From an uncultured Lachnospiraceae bacterium (lineage in GTDB: Bacteria > Bacillota > Clostridia > Lachnospirales > Lachnospiraceae): a stretch of DNA of 46,526 nucleotides. Position numbers and translations under genes: made by a program. Of this stretch, positions 17,271 through 25,894 are shown in pieces (the stretch's first letter is position 1; each line of letters starts with the position of its first letter). The stretch covers positions 1-46,526 of the forward strand of contig CANQUG010000026.1 in the NCBI GenBank assembly GCA_947626985.1, written 5' to 3'. Below the pieces are notes generated by a model, which was not told where the DNA came from, did not search any database, and worked only from the letters and a program-made list of their open reading frames with translations.

Positions 17271-17647
17271 CTGTCGCTAATCTACCTATTTAGCGACAGT
17301 TTTTGGGAGAAGCCCTGAATTTACCATTTATTTCCGGGCTCAGAGTCGTGTCTGACCACTTATTTTGACCACTTCTGAAATTACATCGCATACAATCAAA
17401 CCCGGTGAAACACTAGATTTTATGCGGCTTTTAGGACATGAAATCTGACCACTTTTTTGACCACTTATCGCTTGAAAAAGCCCGGATTTGGCGGAAAATT
17501 GGAATAGTTTCAGCATAAAATGATGGAAATCAGGACAGAAAATACCAGAATTGACGGCTTGACAAGGCCGTAATGGGATGCTATCATAGCTTATGTCCAT
17601 AAAAAAGGCAAAAAAGGGCTGTCGCTAAATAGGTAGATTAGCGACAG
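17271..17647. repeat. Perfect 29-bp inverted-repeat pair bounding a 319-bp non-coding segment
   Basis: The 29-mer at 17271-17299 recurs as an exact reverse complement at 17619-17647. Each copy is itself a hairpin: CTGTCGCTAA pairs with TTAGCGACAG around a nine-base loop. The left copy is followed on the plus strand by TTTTT, and the right copy on the minus strand by CCCTTTTTT, so both act as inward-facing terminators. An 11-base direct repeat GTGCAGAATAT flanks the pair (17221-17231 and 17671-17681). The arrangement suggests a miniature mobile element or an insulated non-coding RNA unit. The interior carries no supported gene. Confidence 0.75.
17353..17466. repeat. Four TGACCACTT boxes in two pairs
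   Basis: TGACCACTT occurs at 17353, 17366, 17446 and 17458, all in the same orientation, as two close pairs (steps of 13 and 12 bases) 80 bases apart. Paired short repeats near an end are a habit of IS21-type elements, so this could be a relic of such an end; it could equally be a set of protein-binding sites. Confidence 0.6.
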
Positions 17648-17760
17648 CTCTTCTTTATTTCTGCCATAAAGTGCAGAATATAAGACAGATTCTGAAAAAC
17701 ACTTCTTTTCGTTTAGAATATCATGATTTTCCCGTATATTCAACCGGTTTTCTTCCGAAT

Positions 17761-17816
17761 ACCGCAATATTTCGCAAAGGGGTTGCGGTCTCCGGCGTAA
17801 AAAGGTAAACTATAAT
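17761..17816 (+). promoter_or_regulatory. Promoter region of the GH88-DUF2264 operon with an inverted repeat
   Basis: A perfect TATAAT at 17811-17816 lies 49 bases before the GH88 start codon. No good -35 box is spaced at 17 bases. Instead an inverted repeat, ACCGCAA with TTGCGGT (17761-17789), covers the -35 region, which suggests activator or repressor binding there. Confidence 0.5.
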
Positions 17817-17864
17817 AAGCGACAAAACCCCATATTTTTTTATTATTTTTTTGAGGTGACTGAA

Positions 17865-19028
17865 ATGAAAATTTTTCCAAACCCTGTGCTGACCAGGGAT
17901 CAGGCAGCTGCCGCGCTGGATACGGCCGTGGCGCTTGTACGTCAGAACCTGCCGCTTTTTACGGAGCACTGCCAGAATCATTCCAGTGTGAACGATATTT
18001 ATCCCCCCTGTGAAAACAATCAGTGGACCTGCGGCTTCTGGCCGGGCGAAATCTGGCTGGCCTATGAGCGCACCGGCGACGAAGCTTTTAAAACTGCCGC
18101 GCTGAAACTGGCGGACAGCTTTTCATACCGAATTGAGCAAAAAATAGATGTGGATCATCACGACATGGGCTTTCTCTACAGTCCGTCCTGCGTGGCCGCC
18201 TGGAAACTGGCCGGCAGCGAAACCGGCCGCCGCGCCGCTCTGATGGCGGCGGATCAGCTGTGTACCCGCTTTCAGGAGAAGGGCAGCTTCTTCCAGGCAT
18301 GGGGAGCTTTAGGCGCGCCGGACAATTACCGCTTTATCATTGACTGCCTGCTGAACATGCCGCTGCTGTACTGGGCCGGCGAAACCATCGGAGATCCCCG
18401 GTACGCCGAACTGGCCCGCCGTCATGTGGCCACCTGCCTGGCCCATTCCATCCGGCCGGACGGCTCCACCTATCATACCTTCTTTATGGATCCCGTCACC
18501 GGCGAACCGGTACGGGGCGCCACCTGTCAGGGCTATAAGGACGACAGCTGCTGGGCGCGCGGCCAGGCATGGGGCGTATACGGCGTCGCCCTCAGCTACA
18601 CCTACACTCGCAGACCGGAATATCTGGACGCTTTCCGGCGGGTGCTTTCCTATTATCTGGAACGTCTGCCTCAGGATATGGTTCCGTATTGGGATATGAT
18701 CTTCACCGACGGCGATGAGGAACCCAGAGATTCTTCTTCGGCGTCCATTGCAGCCTGCGGTCTGCTGGAAGCTGCCAAATTTGTTTCCCCGGAGGAAAGC
18801 GAAGCCTACCGGACACTGGCGGCGCAGATGCTGTTCAGTATAGCTGATAAATACGCCGTTCAGGAAGGCCCGGCCGGGATCGGTCTTGTGCGTCATGGCA
18901 CCTACAGCAAAAAAAGCCCCTACAACACCTGTACGCCGGAGGGCGTGGACGAATGCGTGAGCTGGGGCGATTATTTCTATATGGAAGCGCTGACCCGTTT
19001 TCTGACGGACTGGCAGCTTTACTGGTAA
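17865..19028 (+). CDS. GH88-family unsaturated glucuronyl hydrolase
   Basis: A 387-residue cytoplasmic enzyme (no signal peptide). Family marks in order: WTCGFWPGEIWLAYE (about 54-68), HHDMGFLY with the presumed catalytic Asp100, IIDCLLNMPLLYWA with Asp160, then RPDGSTYHTFF, DDSCWARGQAWGVYG, and YWDMIF with RDSSSASIAACGLLE. GH88 enzymes remove 4,5-unsaturated uronic acids from the ends of oligosaccharides made by polysaccharide lyases, by hydrating the double bond. This fits the lyase gene nearby. The ATG at 17865 with GAGG 8 bases upstream is the likely start; a GTG at 17856 lies inside the ribosome site. DUF2264 follows after 14 bases. Confidence 0.9.
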   Translation: MKIFPNPVLTRDQAAAALDTAVALVRQNLPLFTEHCQNHSSVNDIYPPCENNQWTCGFWPGEIWLAYERTGDEAFKTAALKLADSFSYRIEQKIDVDHHDMGFLYSPSCVAAWKLAGSETGRRAALMAADQLCTRFQEKGSFFQAWGALGAPDNYRFIIDCLLNMPLLYWAGETIGDPRYAELARRHVATCLAHSIRPDGSTYHTFFMDPVTGEPVRGATCQGYKDDSCWARGQAWGVYGVALSYTYTRRPEYLDAFRRVLSYYLERLPQDMVPYWDMIFTDGDEEPRDSSSASIAACGLLEAAKFVSPEESEAYRTLAAQMLFSIADKYAVQEGPAGIGLVRHGTYSKKSPYNTCTPEGVDECVSWGDYFYMEALTRFLTDWQLYW

Positions 19029-19042
19029 AAGGGGGAAGAATC

Positions 19043-20779
19043 ATGAATTTACATACGAAACAGGATTTTGAAGCGCTTATGCACAGGATGCTGGATCCGC
19101 TTCTGCCCCTTTATTCTCCCGGCTGCGCACGCATGACGCCGGGAGGGGCGGGAGCCACTTATGATGAGAGAACCATAGGCATGGAGGGATTTTCGCGTCC
19201 CCTCTGGGTTCTGGCTCCGTACTGGATGGGCGGCGGGGATCCTGAGCCCTTTGCTGAAATTTACCGGAAGGGCCTTGCCCACGGCAGTGACCCGGATGAT
19301 GCTGAATACTGGGGAGATACGGGAGACTATGACCAGTGCTTCGTAGAGATGGCGGCCATCGCCTGCGCCATTCTGGAGGTACCTCAGATCGTCTGGTATC
19401 CGCTGTCCGAGACTGCGCGGCTGAACCTGGCACACTGGCTGTCCGGTATCAACCAGCATTTTATTCCACATTGCAACTGGCTGTTCTTCCGGGTGCTGGT
19501 AAACCTGGCGCTGGACAGCGTCGGCATGGAGGCGGACCTGGCACTGGCTGAAAAGGACCTTCAGGAAATGGACAGCTGGTATACCGGCGGCGGCTGGTAT
19601 ACCGACGGCCCGGCCGCAGAAAAACCGCAGAAGGACTACTATGTCCCCTGGGCTCTGGAGTATTACGGCGTGCTCTACAGTGTGTTTGCTGAAAAGCGGG
19701 ACCCTGACCGCGCCGAAGTCTTCCGGCAGCGGGCAATGGAGTTCGGCCGGAGCTTCGCTTACTGGTTTGATGAAAACGGAGCAGCCCTGCCTTACGGCCG
19801 CAGCCTGACTTACCGGTTCGGGCAGTGCGCGTTCTATTCCGCCTGTGTGTGGGCAGGACTGGAGCCGCTGCCGCTTCCGGTAATGAAGGGAATTATCGTG
19901 CGCAATCTGCAGTGGTGGATGGAGCAGCCCATTTTTGACCGGGACGGGGTGCTGACTGTAGGGTACTGCTATCCCAGTCTCTATATGGCAGAGCGATACA
20001 ACGCTCCCGGAAGTCCCTACTGGGGCATGAAAACCTTCCTGCTGCTGGCGCTGCCCGGAGAGCATCCCTTCTGGTCTGCGCAGGCCGCACCGCTTCCCGC
20101 TGACATCGCCGCTCCCGGACTGTATCCTCACTATGACTCGGGACTGCTTCTGCAGCGCCTGCCGGACGGCCAGCTGAACGCCTATGCGCCGGCTGTGGTA
20201 GAAAAAAGCGGTCACGGACAGTTTGCGGAGAAATATGCCAAATTCTGTTACAATACCCGGTTCGGGTTTTCGGCCAGCCGCAGCTATGTCCAGCTGGAGC
20301 AGGCTTCGCCGGACAGTATGCTGGCTTTCGTGCTGCCCGGTGAGGACGGCGGCTGGGTATTCGTGCGGCGGCACAGCTTAAGCTTCGAGCTTCTGGAGGA
20401 CCGGATGATCAGTGAGTGGGCGCCTCTGCCCGGTATCCAGGTGAAGACGGAGCTCATCCCCTGCGAGGGCGGGCATCTGCGCCGCCACACAGTAGAGAGT
20501 GAAATCGTCTGCGAAGCTTTCGACTGCGGGTTCGCTGTACCTAAGTTTGCCCCCGGTTTCGGATCGTCTTCTGCGGAACATGCTGCAGAGGCGCACAACA
20601 GTGCTCTGGCCTGCCGGGTGGAAAGCTCCAGCGGCGGCGCAGGCACCGTGGTGGAAACCTGGCCCAATACCAGTCTTTACAGTCCAAACACTGTGATCCC
20701 GGCTGTTAAATATGAGATACCCGTGGGAACGATTCAGCTGGAAACATTGGTGACATCCTCAGCAAATTCGGTGCGCTGA
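19043..20779 (+). CDS. DUF2264-family protein, probable glycan-active enzyme
   Basis: A 578-residue cytoplasmic protein. Its N-terminal 370 residues look like the DUF2264 alpha/alpha-barrel: EGFSRPLWVLAPYWMGG, YWGDTGDYDQCFVEMAA, HCNWLFFRVLVNLAL, WYTGGGWYTDGP and YGRSLTYRFGQCAFYSA. A beta-rich C-terminus follows from about 390, beginning near DSGLLLQRLPDGQLNAY. Members sit in acidic-glycan utilisation loci and some are thought to be uronidases, but I cannot assign the bond cleaved. A GGGGGAAG ribosome site lies 5 bases before the ATG at 19043; the frame is open further upstream inside GH88. It is co-transcribed with GH88 and convergent with the lyase gene, 30 bases away. Confidence 0.82.
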   Translation: MNLHTKQDFEALMHRMLDPLLPLYSPGCARMTPGGAGATYDERTIGMEGFSRPLWVLAPYWMGGGDPEPFAEIYRKGLAHGSDPDDAEYWGDTGDYDQCFVEMAAIACAILEVPQIVWYPLSETARLNLAHWLSGINQHFIPHCNWLFFRVLVNLALDSVGMEADLALAEKDLQEMDSWYTGGGWYTDGPAAEKPQKDYYVPWALEYYGVLYSVFAEKRDPDRAEVFRQRAMEFGRSFAYWFDENGAALPYGRSLTYRFGQCAFYSACVWAGLEPLPLPVMKGIIVRNLQWWMEQPIFDRDGVLTVGYCYPSLYMAERYNAPGSPYWGMKTFLLLALPGEHPFWSAQAAPLPADIAAPGLYPHYDSGLLLQRLPDGQLNAYAPAVVEKSGHGQFAEKYAKFCYNTRFGFSASRSYVQLEQASPDSMLAFVLPGEDGGWVFVRRHSLSFELLEDRMISEWAPLPGIQVKTELIPCEGGHLRRHTVESEIVCEAFDCGFAVPKFAPGFGSSSAEHAAEAHNSALACRVESSSGGAGTVVETWPNTSLYSPNTVIPAVKYEIPVGTIQLETLVTSSANSVR

Positions 20780-20809
20780 GCAGGGGGGGCTGCGCTGCAG
20801 TACAGTATT

Positions 20810-22825
20810 TCACGAAATCTCCAGGCGCAGCCTGCCATGGAAATAGATACGCGTGCGGTACAGTATTTCCGGCCAGACAGCCCGCAGGCGCGGGTCAGAA
20901 ACAGGTATTTCTTCTATAAAAAAATGTTCTGCGCCATCAGCCCGAAGAACCGCCAGCTCCCCGAAGGCCAAACCGCCTTCCCGCAAACGCGGCGGTTCCA
21001 CGCTCATCAGCGTAAGAGCCACCGTGCCGGGATAATCGGTACGATCCGTCAGGACAAGGCCCCCTTCCGTCAGGCTTACGCTCCGCCGGCAGGTGCCCAG
21101 TCCCGGTACGGTGCCGGACGGACCATAAGCGGCAGCCAGTTCCATAGAGATGCCGCTGAGATCAGAAGCCACATCCACGTCCGCCGCGCATGCCTGAGGC
21201 CCCGGCTGCTGCTGATAGGCTCTGTGCTCCGGGTCAAATTCCGGCAGGTTATGCCAGCTGGACTGCATGGTCCAGATGGTGTAGCGGCGGGAACTAAAGG
21301 TATCGCGGGTGTATGTCTCCACCCCGACATCGATGAGCAGGGGATGTCCGTTCTTATACAGAGTTACACTGCCAGTATCATTATGGTTATGGCTGTCCGC
21401 ATTGCAGCCTGCCTTCACGCCCATCACAAAAGAACCGCGCCGGGTCACCAGCAGCCCTACGCCAGAGTACCAGATATCACCGGGCGCTGCAGGAGACTGA
21501 CCTGCAAAACGCTCTGCCGCAGACAAAATCTCCGGCTCTGCGAAGTAAGCCTGCACCTGCTCATAGAGACTGATGCCCCAGGCATTATCCGCTATAGCGG
21601 AAGGCTTTTTATTTCCCGCTGCTTTCGGAACGGAACTCCCTGCAGTTTCTCCGGAGTTTGCCTCAGCGCAGGCAAAATTCTCTGCTGCATGGTTCAAATT
21701 CTCCACGGTACGAGCAGAATCCCCCACCGTATTGGCAGAATCCTTCACTTTACAGTTAAAATCCTCCACTGTATGGGCCAAATTCTTCACGGTACGGGCA
21801 AAATCCTCCGCAGCCAGAGCCTGCAGAGCAGCGCTGCCTGTCCGGCGAGCGAAGAGATATTCCCGCACGCCGCGGGGACCGGCCTTCGGACTGCAGTCGG
21901 AAAAATTCAGATACCAGGGCCCTTCCACATGCATATGCAGAATATATTCCGCCATGGCCCGCAGTTTCGGCTCGCTCCACGCCGTCTCAAAAACACCAGG
22001 CGCCATCCGGCACAGCAGTTCCAGAGAATTATAAAATGTCAGAGCGGCATGCCCGTAATACTGGGCGCCCTCATCGCAGCATCCATCGTCAGCATAGCCG
22101 TCAAGAAAACGATCCAGCCCGCAGGCTGCTTTTTTTATGTAAAAGGGCAGTTCGGAAACGGACTCGAACACTGCCGCAGCCAGCAGCACGTTCTGGGTAC
22201 ACCATGGCGTCCAGTTGCATACCGGAGTATCCTTCGGGTCGTCGGTATCCGCCATCCACCAGAAATGCCGCGTATGGTAAGGCTGCAGCACCCGCCGGAT
22301 CACATTCGACTCCAGATGCGCCGGAAGGCCGGGAGCCAGATTTTCCAGCCGGGAGTCCAGCAGAGCATACACCATGGCCAACAAAGCGCCCGTCTCAGCA
22401 GCAAACAGATCAATGATGGGCCGATCAGGATCAGGCAGGGTCAGCTGTCTGACATCGCGGACATAACTGTTGTGAGCGGGCAGCTGCCAGGCTGTTTCTT
22501 CGCAGATGGCCCAGGCGTAGTCGGCAGCGGAGCGAAGATAACGTTCCTCCCCTGTGGCACATGCTGCCATAACCAGCACGCACAAGGCGCGGCGACGGGC
22601 AAAATAAGGTGTTTCATAAATGGCTCTGTCCCCTTTTTCCGAAAAAGCCAGCCAGCTTGTAAGGGGCAGAGACGGGGGCAAAGGGGCGTCTGTAAGTATT
22701 TCGTCAGCAGCGGCAGTCACTCGCTGCACACCGGGCATCTTTCGCCACGTCTCATCTTCCGCCGAAGGGGCAAGAATCGGCCGCTGCGGCGTATAAGTTC
22801 CTTTGGCAAGCAGTTCACACAGCAT
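20810..22825 (-). CDS. Heparinase II/III-family polysaccharide lyase
   Basis: A 671-residue protein without a signal peptide. Residues 1-340 form an alpha/alpha toroid (PLTSWLAFSEKGDRAIYE, HNSYVRDVRQLTLPDPDR, YADDGCCDEGAQYYGHAAL with a likely catalytic Tyr). From about 478 the heparinase II/III C-terminal domain shows SHNHNDTGSVTLYKNG, LLIDVGVETYTRD, RRYTIW and SSWHNLPEFD. Such enzymes cut uronic-acid glycans by beta-elimination; the products suit the GH88 enzyme. Between the two domains lies a seven-residue repeat insertion (EDFARTV, KNLAHTV, EDFNCKV). The ATG at 22825 (GAGGA 8 bases upstream) is chosen; the longer frame runs into minisatellite DNA. The exact substrate is not clear. Confidence 0.85.
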   Translation of the reverse strand: MLCELLAKGTYTPQRPILAPSAEDETWRKMPGVQRVTAAADEILTDAPLPPSLPLTSWLAFSEKGDRAIYETPYFARRRALCVLVMAACATGEERYLRSAADYAWAICEETAWQLPAHNSYVRDVRQLTLPDPDRPIIDLFAAETGALLAMVYALLDSRLENLAPGLPAHLESNVIRRVLQPYHTRHFWWMADTDDPKDTPVCNWTPWCTQNVLLAAAVFESVSELPFYIKKAACGLDRFLDGYADDGCCDEGAQYYGHAALTFYNSLELLCRMAPGVFETAWSEPKLRAMAEYILHMHVEGPWYLNFSDCSPKAGPRGVREYLFARRTGSAALQALAAEDFARTVKNLAHTVEDFNCKVKDSANTVGDSARTVENLNHAAENFACAEANSGETAGSSVPKAAGNKKPSAIADNAWGISLYEQVQAYFAEPEILSAAERFAGQSPAAPGDIWYSGVGLLVTRRGSFVMGVKAGCNADSHNHNDTGSVTLYKNGHPLLIDVGVETYTRDTFSSRRYTIWTMQSSWHNLPEFDPEHRAYQQQPGPQACAADVDVASDLSGISMELAAAYGPSGTVPGLGTCRRSVSLTEGGLVLTDRTDYPGTVALTLMSVEPPRLREGGLAFGELAVLRADGAEHFFIEEIPVSDPRLRAVWPEILYRTRIYFHGRLRLEIS
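21676..21801. repeat. 21-bp tandem repeat inside the lyase gene
   Basis: Six imperfect 21-base units (period checked at 21676, 21697, 21718, 21739, 21760 and 21781) encode a seven-residue repeat of the form (D/E)-(F/S/L)-x-x-x-V/A in the linker between the two lyase domains. Units share AAT(T/C)C.(T/C)CAC.GTA.G.GCA. Copy number could vary without shifting the frame. Confidence 0.8.
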
Positions 22826-22895
22826 TATTCTGTTCCTCTCTTTCTTGTTTCCATCTCTTAAGTTTTTCTGCAGCATATTTTTTATAGCATATTTT

Positions 22896-23117
22896 TCTAA
22901 AATATACTTTCCTAAACCATATTTCCCTGAAATATATTTTCCTGAACCATATTCTCCCTGAAACGTATCTCCCTGAAACGTATCTCCCTGAAACGTATCT
23001 CCCTGATACATATTTCCCTAAAATATGTTTTCCTGATACATATTTCCTTAAAGCATGTTTTCCTGAGGCATATTTCCCTGAAACATATTCCCCTGAAGCA
23101 TATTCCCCTAAAGCCTG
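22896..23117. repeat. 15-bp minisatellite in the lyase gene leader
   Basis: About fifteen units of 15 bases follow the consensus CCTGAAACATATTTC, with unit starts at 22896, 22911, 22926, 22941, then a single extra base, 22957, 22972, and on to 23107. Three adjacent units (22957-23001) are nearly identical. All three minus-strand frames are open across it because the unit has no stop, so the long repeat peptides (GKYVS or TFQGD) are probably artefacts. It lies between the presumed promoter and start codon of the lyase gene. Confidence 0.88.
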
Positions 23118-23142
23118 ACAAATTCCTTCTCTCATGAGAATA

Positions 23143-23172
23143 ACCATACCTTTGCGGCAATAGTGCTGTCAA
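23143..23172 (-). promoter_or_regulatory. Promoter of the lyase gene
   Basis: On the minus strand TTGACA (23172-23167) is followed after 18 bases by TATGGT (23148-23143). This would place the transcription start near 23136 and give a leader of about 310 bases that includes the whole 15-bp minisatellite. Confidence 0.55.
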
Positions 23173-23215
23173 GAAATTTTCATGGAATTTCCGCAGCTGT
23201 CAAGGCATTTCCGCA

Positions 23216-23244
23216 TTGATTTCCCTCTTCATTTCAAGTATAAT
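23216..23244 (+). promoter_or_regulatory. Promoter of the GH2 gene
   Basis: TTGATT (23216-23221), a 17-base spacer and TATAAT (23239-23244) form a good sigma-A promoter about 135 bases before the GH2 start. A direct repeat GCTGTCAAG (23165 and 23196) lies just upstream and overlaps the -35 box of the divergent lyase promoter, so a single regulator could control both. Confidence 0.75.
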
Positions 23245-23379
23245 AACCCGGTAATATCCGGCCTGTCCCAAAGATGCGCCGGACGGTTCTCTACATCCGC
23301 AAAATCCGCCCCGTGCATTTTTGCGGATAATAATTTTGCATGTGATATTATAAACGAAACTGACTTACAGGAGGTATTT

Positions 23380-25815
23380 ATGGACAAACTGATCCTACCT
23401 TTGAAGAACAGGTGCCGTTTCCATCTGGGAAACGTTCCTGACGCCTGGCAGGCCTGGTTTGATGACTCTGACTGGCAGGAGGTCTCCCTGCCCCACGACT
23501 GGTCCGTTTCCCTGCCCTTTTCCAGAGAATATTCCAGCGGAACCGGCTATCTGGCCGGCGGCGTCGGCTGGTACCGCATTCGCATCACTCCGGATGAGGC
23601 ATGGCGGGGCAAACGGATTTCCCTGGTTTTCGACGGCGTATATAAAAACAGCCGTGTCTGGTGCAACAGCTATTATCTGGGCTGCCGCCCCTTCGGCTAT
23701 ATTTCCTTCTCCTATGATATCACGGAACAGTTCCGATTTGACCGGGACAATGTCATTTCTGTCTGCGTGGATCACCGGGATATTTCCGATTCCCGCTGGT
23801 TCACCGGTTCCGGCATCACCCGGAAGGTATCACTGGTGGTGGAGGAAGCCGTCCATCCGGTGGAAAACGGAATCTTTTTTTCCGCGTCCCTGCCTGATTC
23901 CGAAAAGGCCGATATCCTGGTGCAGAATGAGATGATCAATGAGTGCGGCCAAACCGTGAACATCACGGTCACAAACTGCCTGATCTCTCCGGAAAAAGAA
24001 GCAGCGGCCTCCGCCAGCACCACCATAACGCTGGAGAACGGAGAAACCGGCCGGGCCGACAACCGGATGACCGTCTCCTCCCCCGCTCTCTGGTCCACAG
24101 ACTCGCCGTCTCTCTATACTCTGCGGACGTCGGTCTCCTATACGCTGCCGGACGGCACTGTCACAGAATATACTGCGGATATTCAAAAGGTCGGAATCCG
24201 CGGAGTTTCCTTCCATCCTGACCGCGGCCTGTTTTTAAACGGACAGCCCGTTCTGCTCAAAGGCGTCTGCGTTCATCATGACGCCGGCTGTCTCGGCGCG
24301 GCCGTTCTGCCCGCCGTATGGCGCAGAAGACTCCGCAAATTGAAAACCATGGGCTGCAACGCCATTCGGATGAGCCACAATCCTCATATGCCGGAGCTTT
24401 ATGATCTCTGCGACGAAATGGGATTCCTGGTCATGGACGAAGCCTTCGATGAATGGGAAGGGCCGAAAAACAAATGGTGGCAGGGGCACAATGTCTATCC
24501 GCCCCGCAATCAGGGTTATTTTGCGGACTTTCCCCAGTGGCACAGACAGGATCTCCGGGATCTGATCCGTCGGGACCGCAATCATCCCTGCGTGGTGCTG
24601 TGGAGCATCGGAAACGAGATCGATTATCCCAACGATCCATACTGCCATCCCTCTTTTTCCTCAATGACGGGAAACAACGACGCCAATAAGCCTCTCCAGG
24701 AACGCATGTATAATCCGGACCGGCCCGACGCCCGGAGGCTGGCTGTACTGTCTGCGCGGCTGTCCGCCATTGTCAGGGAAAATGACCCCACCCGGCCCGT
24801 CACCTTGGCCGCCGCTTTTCCGGAGCTTTCGTCCCGGCTGGGATTTTTGGATCCTTTGGATGTGATCGGTTACAATTATAAAGAACAGCTTTACGAAGAA
24901 AGCCACAGACGCTTTCCCGAAAAGGCCATTCTGGGCAGCGAGAATTCTCATTCTCTGGCCGCGTGGAAGGCGGTTCTGGATAATGAATACATTTCCGGCC
25001 AGTTCCTCTGGACCGGGATCGATTATCTGGGCGAGGCCTCCGGCTGGCCGGTTCACGGTTCCGGCGCCGGTCTTCTGACCCTGGCCGGTTTTGAAAAACC
25101 CGGCTACTATCGCCGCCAGAGCTTCTGGTCCGATGCGCCCATGCTCCATCTGGTTACGGCTCCGGCCGGGGAAGGGGATCATGAATTCTCTTCGGTTTCG
25201 GAAATCTGGAATTATCCGGCCGGGGAAGCGGTTCTGGTGAAATGCTACACAAATTTACCCGAAGTCTCCTTCTTCCTCAACGGAGAACTGCTGGAAACTA
25301 TTCAAAAGAAGGAAAACAAAGACTGCATCAGTCTGACGGTTCCCTTCGTTCCGGGTACGCTGGAAGCGAGAGCGGTTCTTCCCGAGGAACGGGATGGCCA
25401 TTCGGACTCTTTGGACAGCTGTTTAAATTCCACAGAACCAACAGACTCTCACCCCGAAGATCGCGTAATCTCCGACAGCCTCACCACCGCCGGCTGCGCC
25501 TGCCAGATCCATCTCTCCTGCCCTGACGCCTGCCATGGGGCAGAGGACGGCATTTATCAAATAGAAGCAGAGCTTCAGGATTACGCGGGAAGACGTGTCT
25601 ATACCGACAGCACCCTTCTTACCGTGGAAGTCCGGAACGGACGGCTCCTGGGACTGGAAAACGGCGACCTGGCTGACATCACGGACTACAGTTCCCGCAG
25701 CCGCCGGGCGTACCGGGGGCAACTCCTGATCCTCGTCGCTCCCGAAGCCGGAAACAGCGCTCCGGTTGTGTCCGTCTCCGGAGAACTGATGAAAACCGCC
25801 CGGATAGAATTCTGA
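23380..25815 (+). CDS. Glycoside hydrolase family 2 enzyme
   Basis: An 811-residue cytoplasmic GH2 enzyme. Order of domains: jelly-roll (1-155; SLPHDWSV, GVGWYRIRI, FDGVYKNSRVWCN, SRWFTGSGITRKV), immunoglobulin-like domain (about 156-275, with VGIRGVSFHPDRGLFLNGQP), then the TIM barrel (about 285-580) with CNAIRMSHNPH, acid/base Glu413 in WSIGNE, and nucleophile Glu521 in ILGSENSHS. Two further beta-domains follow. It could be a beta-galactosidase or beta-glucuronidase; the locus favours a uronic-acid or galactoside linkage, but sequence alone does not decide. AGGAGG lies 5 bases before the ATG at 23380; the longer open frame upstream includes the promoter and is rejected. Confidence 0.92.
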   Translation: MDKLILPLKNRCRFHLGNVPDAWQAWFDDSDWQEVSLPHDWSVSLPFSREYSSGTGYLAGGVGWYRIRITPDEAWRGKRISLVFDGVYKNSRVWCNSYYLGCRPFGYISFSYDITEQFRFDRDNVISVCVDHRDISDSRWFTGSGITRKVSLVVEEAVHPVENGIFFSASLPDSEKADILVQNEMINECGQTVNITVTNCLISPEKEAAASASTTITLENGETGRADNRMTVSSPALWSTDSPSLYTLRTSVSYTLPDGTVTEYTADIQKVGIRGVSFHPDRGLFLNGQPVLLKGVCVHHDAGCLGAAVLPAVWRRRLRKLKTMGCNAIRMSHNPHMPELYDLCDEMGFLVMDEAFDEWEGPKNKWWQGHNVYPPRNQGYFADFPQWHRQDLRDLIRRDRNHPCVVLWSIGNEIDYPNDPYCHPSFSSMTGNNDANKPLQERMYNPDRPDARRLAVLSARLSAIVRENDPTRPVTLAAAFPELSSRLGFLDPLDVIGYNYKEQLYEESHRRFPEKAILGSENSHSLAAWKAVLDNEYISGQFLWTGIDYLGEASGWPVHGSGAGLLTLAGFEKPGYYRRQSFWSDAPMLHLVTAPAGEGDHEFSSVSEIWNYPAGEAVLVKCYTNLPEVSFFLNGELLETIQKKENKDCISLTVPFVPGTLEARAVLPEERDGHSDSLDSCLNSTEPTDSHPEDRVISDSLTTAGCACQIHLSCPDACHGAEDGIYQIEAELQDYAGRRVYTDSTLLTVEVRNGRLLGLENGDLADITDYSSRSRRAYRGQLLILVAPEAGNSAPVVSVSGELMKTARIEF

Positions 25816-25828
25816 GAAACATACGAGA

Positions 25829-25860
25829 ACAGGGACGGAAACCTGCGTTTCCGTCCCTGT
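25829..25860. terminator. Strong hairpin between convergent genes
   Basis: A 14-bp perfect stem beginning ACAGGGACGGAAAC around a short loop lies 13 bases after the GH2 stop and about 35 bases after the binding-protein stop on the other strand. U-tracts are weak on both sides, but position suits a bidirectional terminator. Confidence 0.75.
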
Positions 25861-25894
25861 CTCTGCGTCTTACATCTGTTAAGAGCGCAACAGA

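Noticed and set aside
19049-20374. Minus-strand frame of 441 codons
   Set aside because: Shadow of the DUF2264 gene in GC-rich DNA, with no family resemblance.
20837-22861. Plus-strand frame of 674 codons
   Set aside because: Shadow of the lyase gene, which has strong motifs and a ribosome site on the other strand.
22815-23172. Minus-strand repeat peptides of 86 to 110 residues
   Set aside because: They arise because the 15-bp unit has no stops in any minus frame; all three frames are open at once and the one-base insertion between units shifts them.
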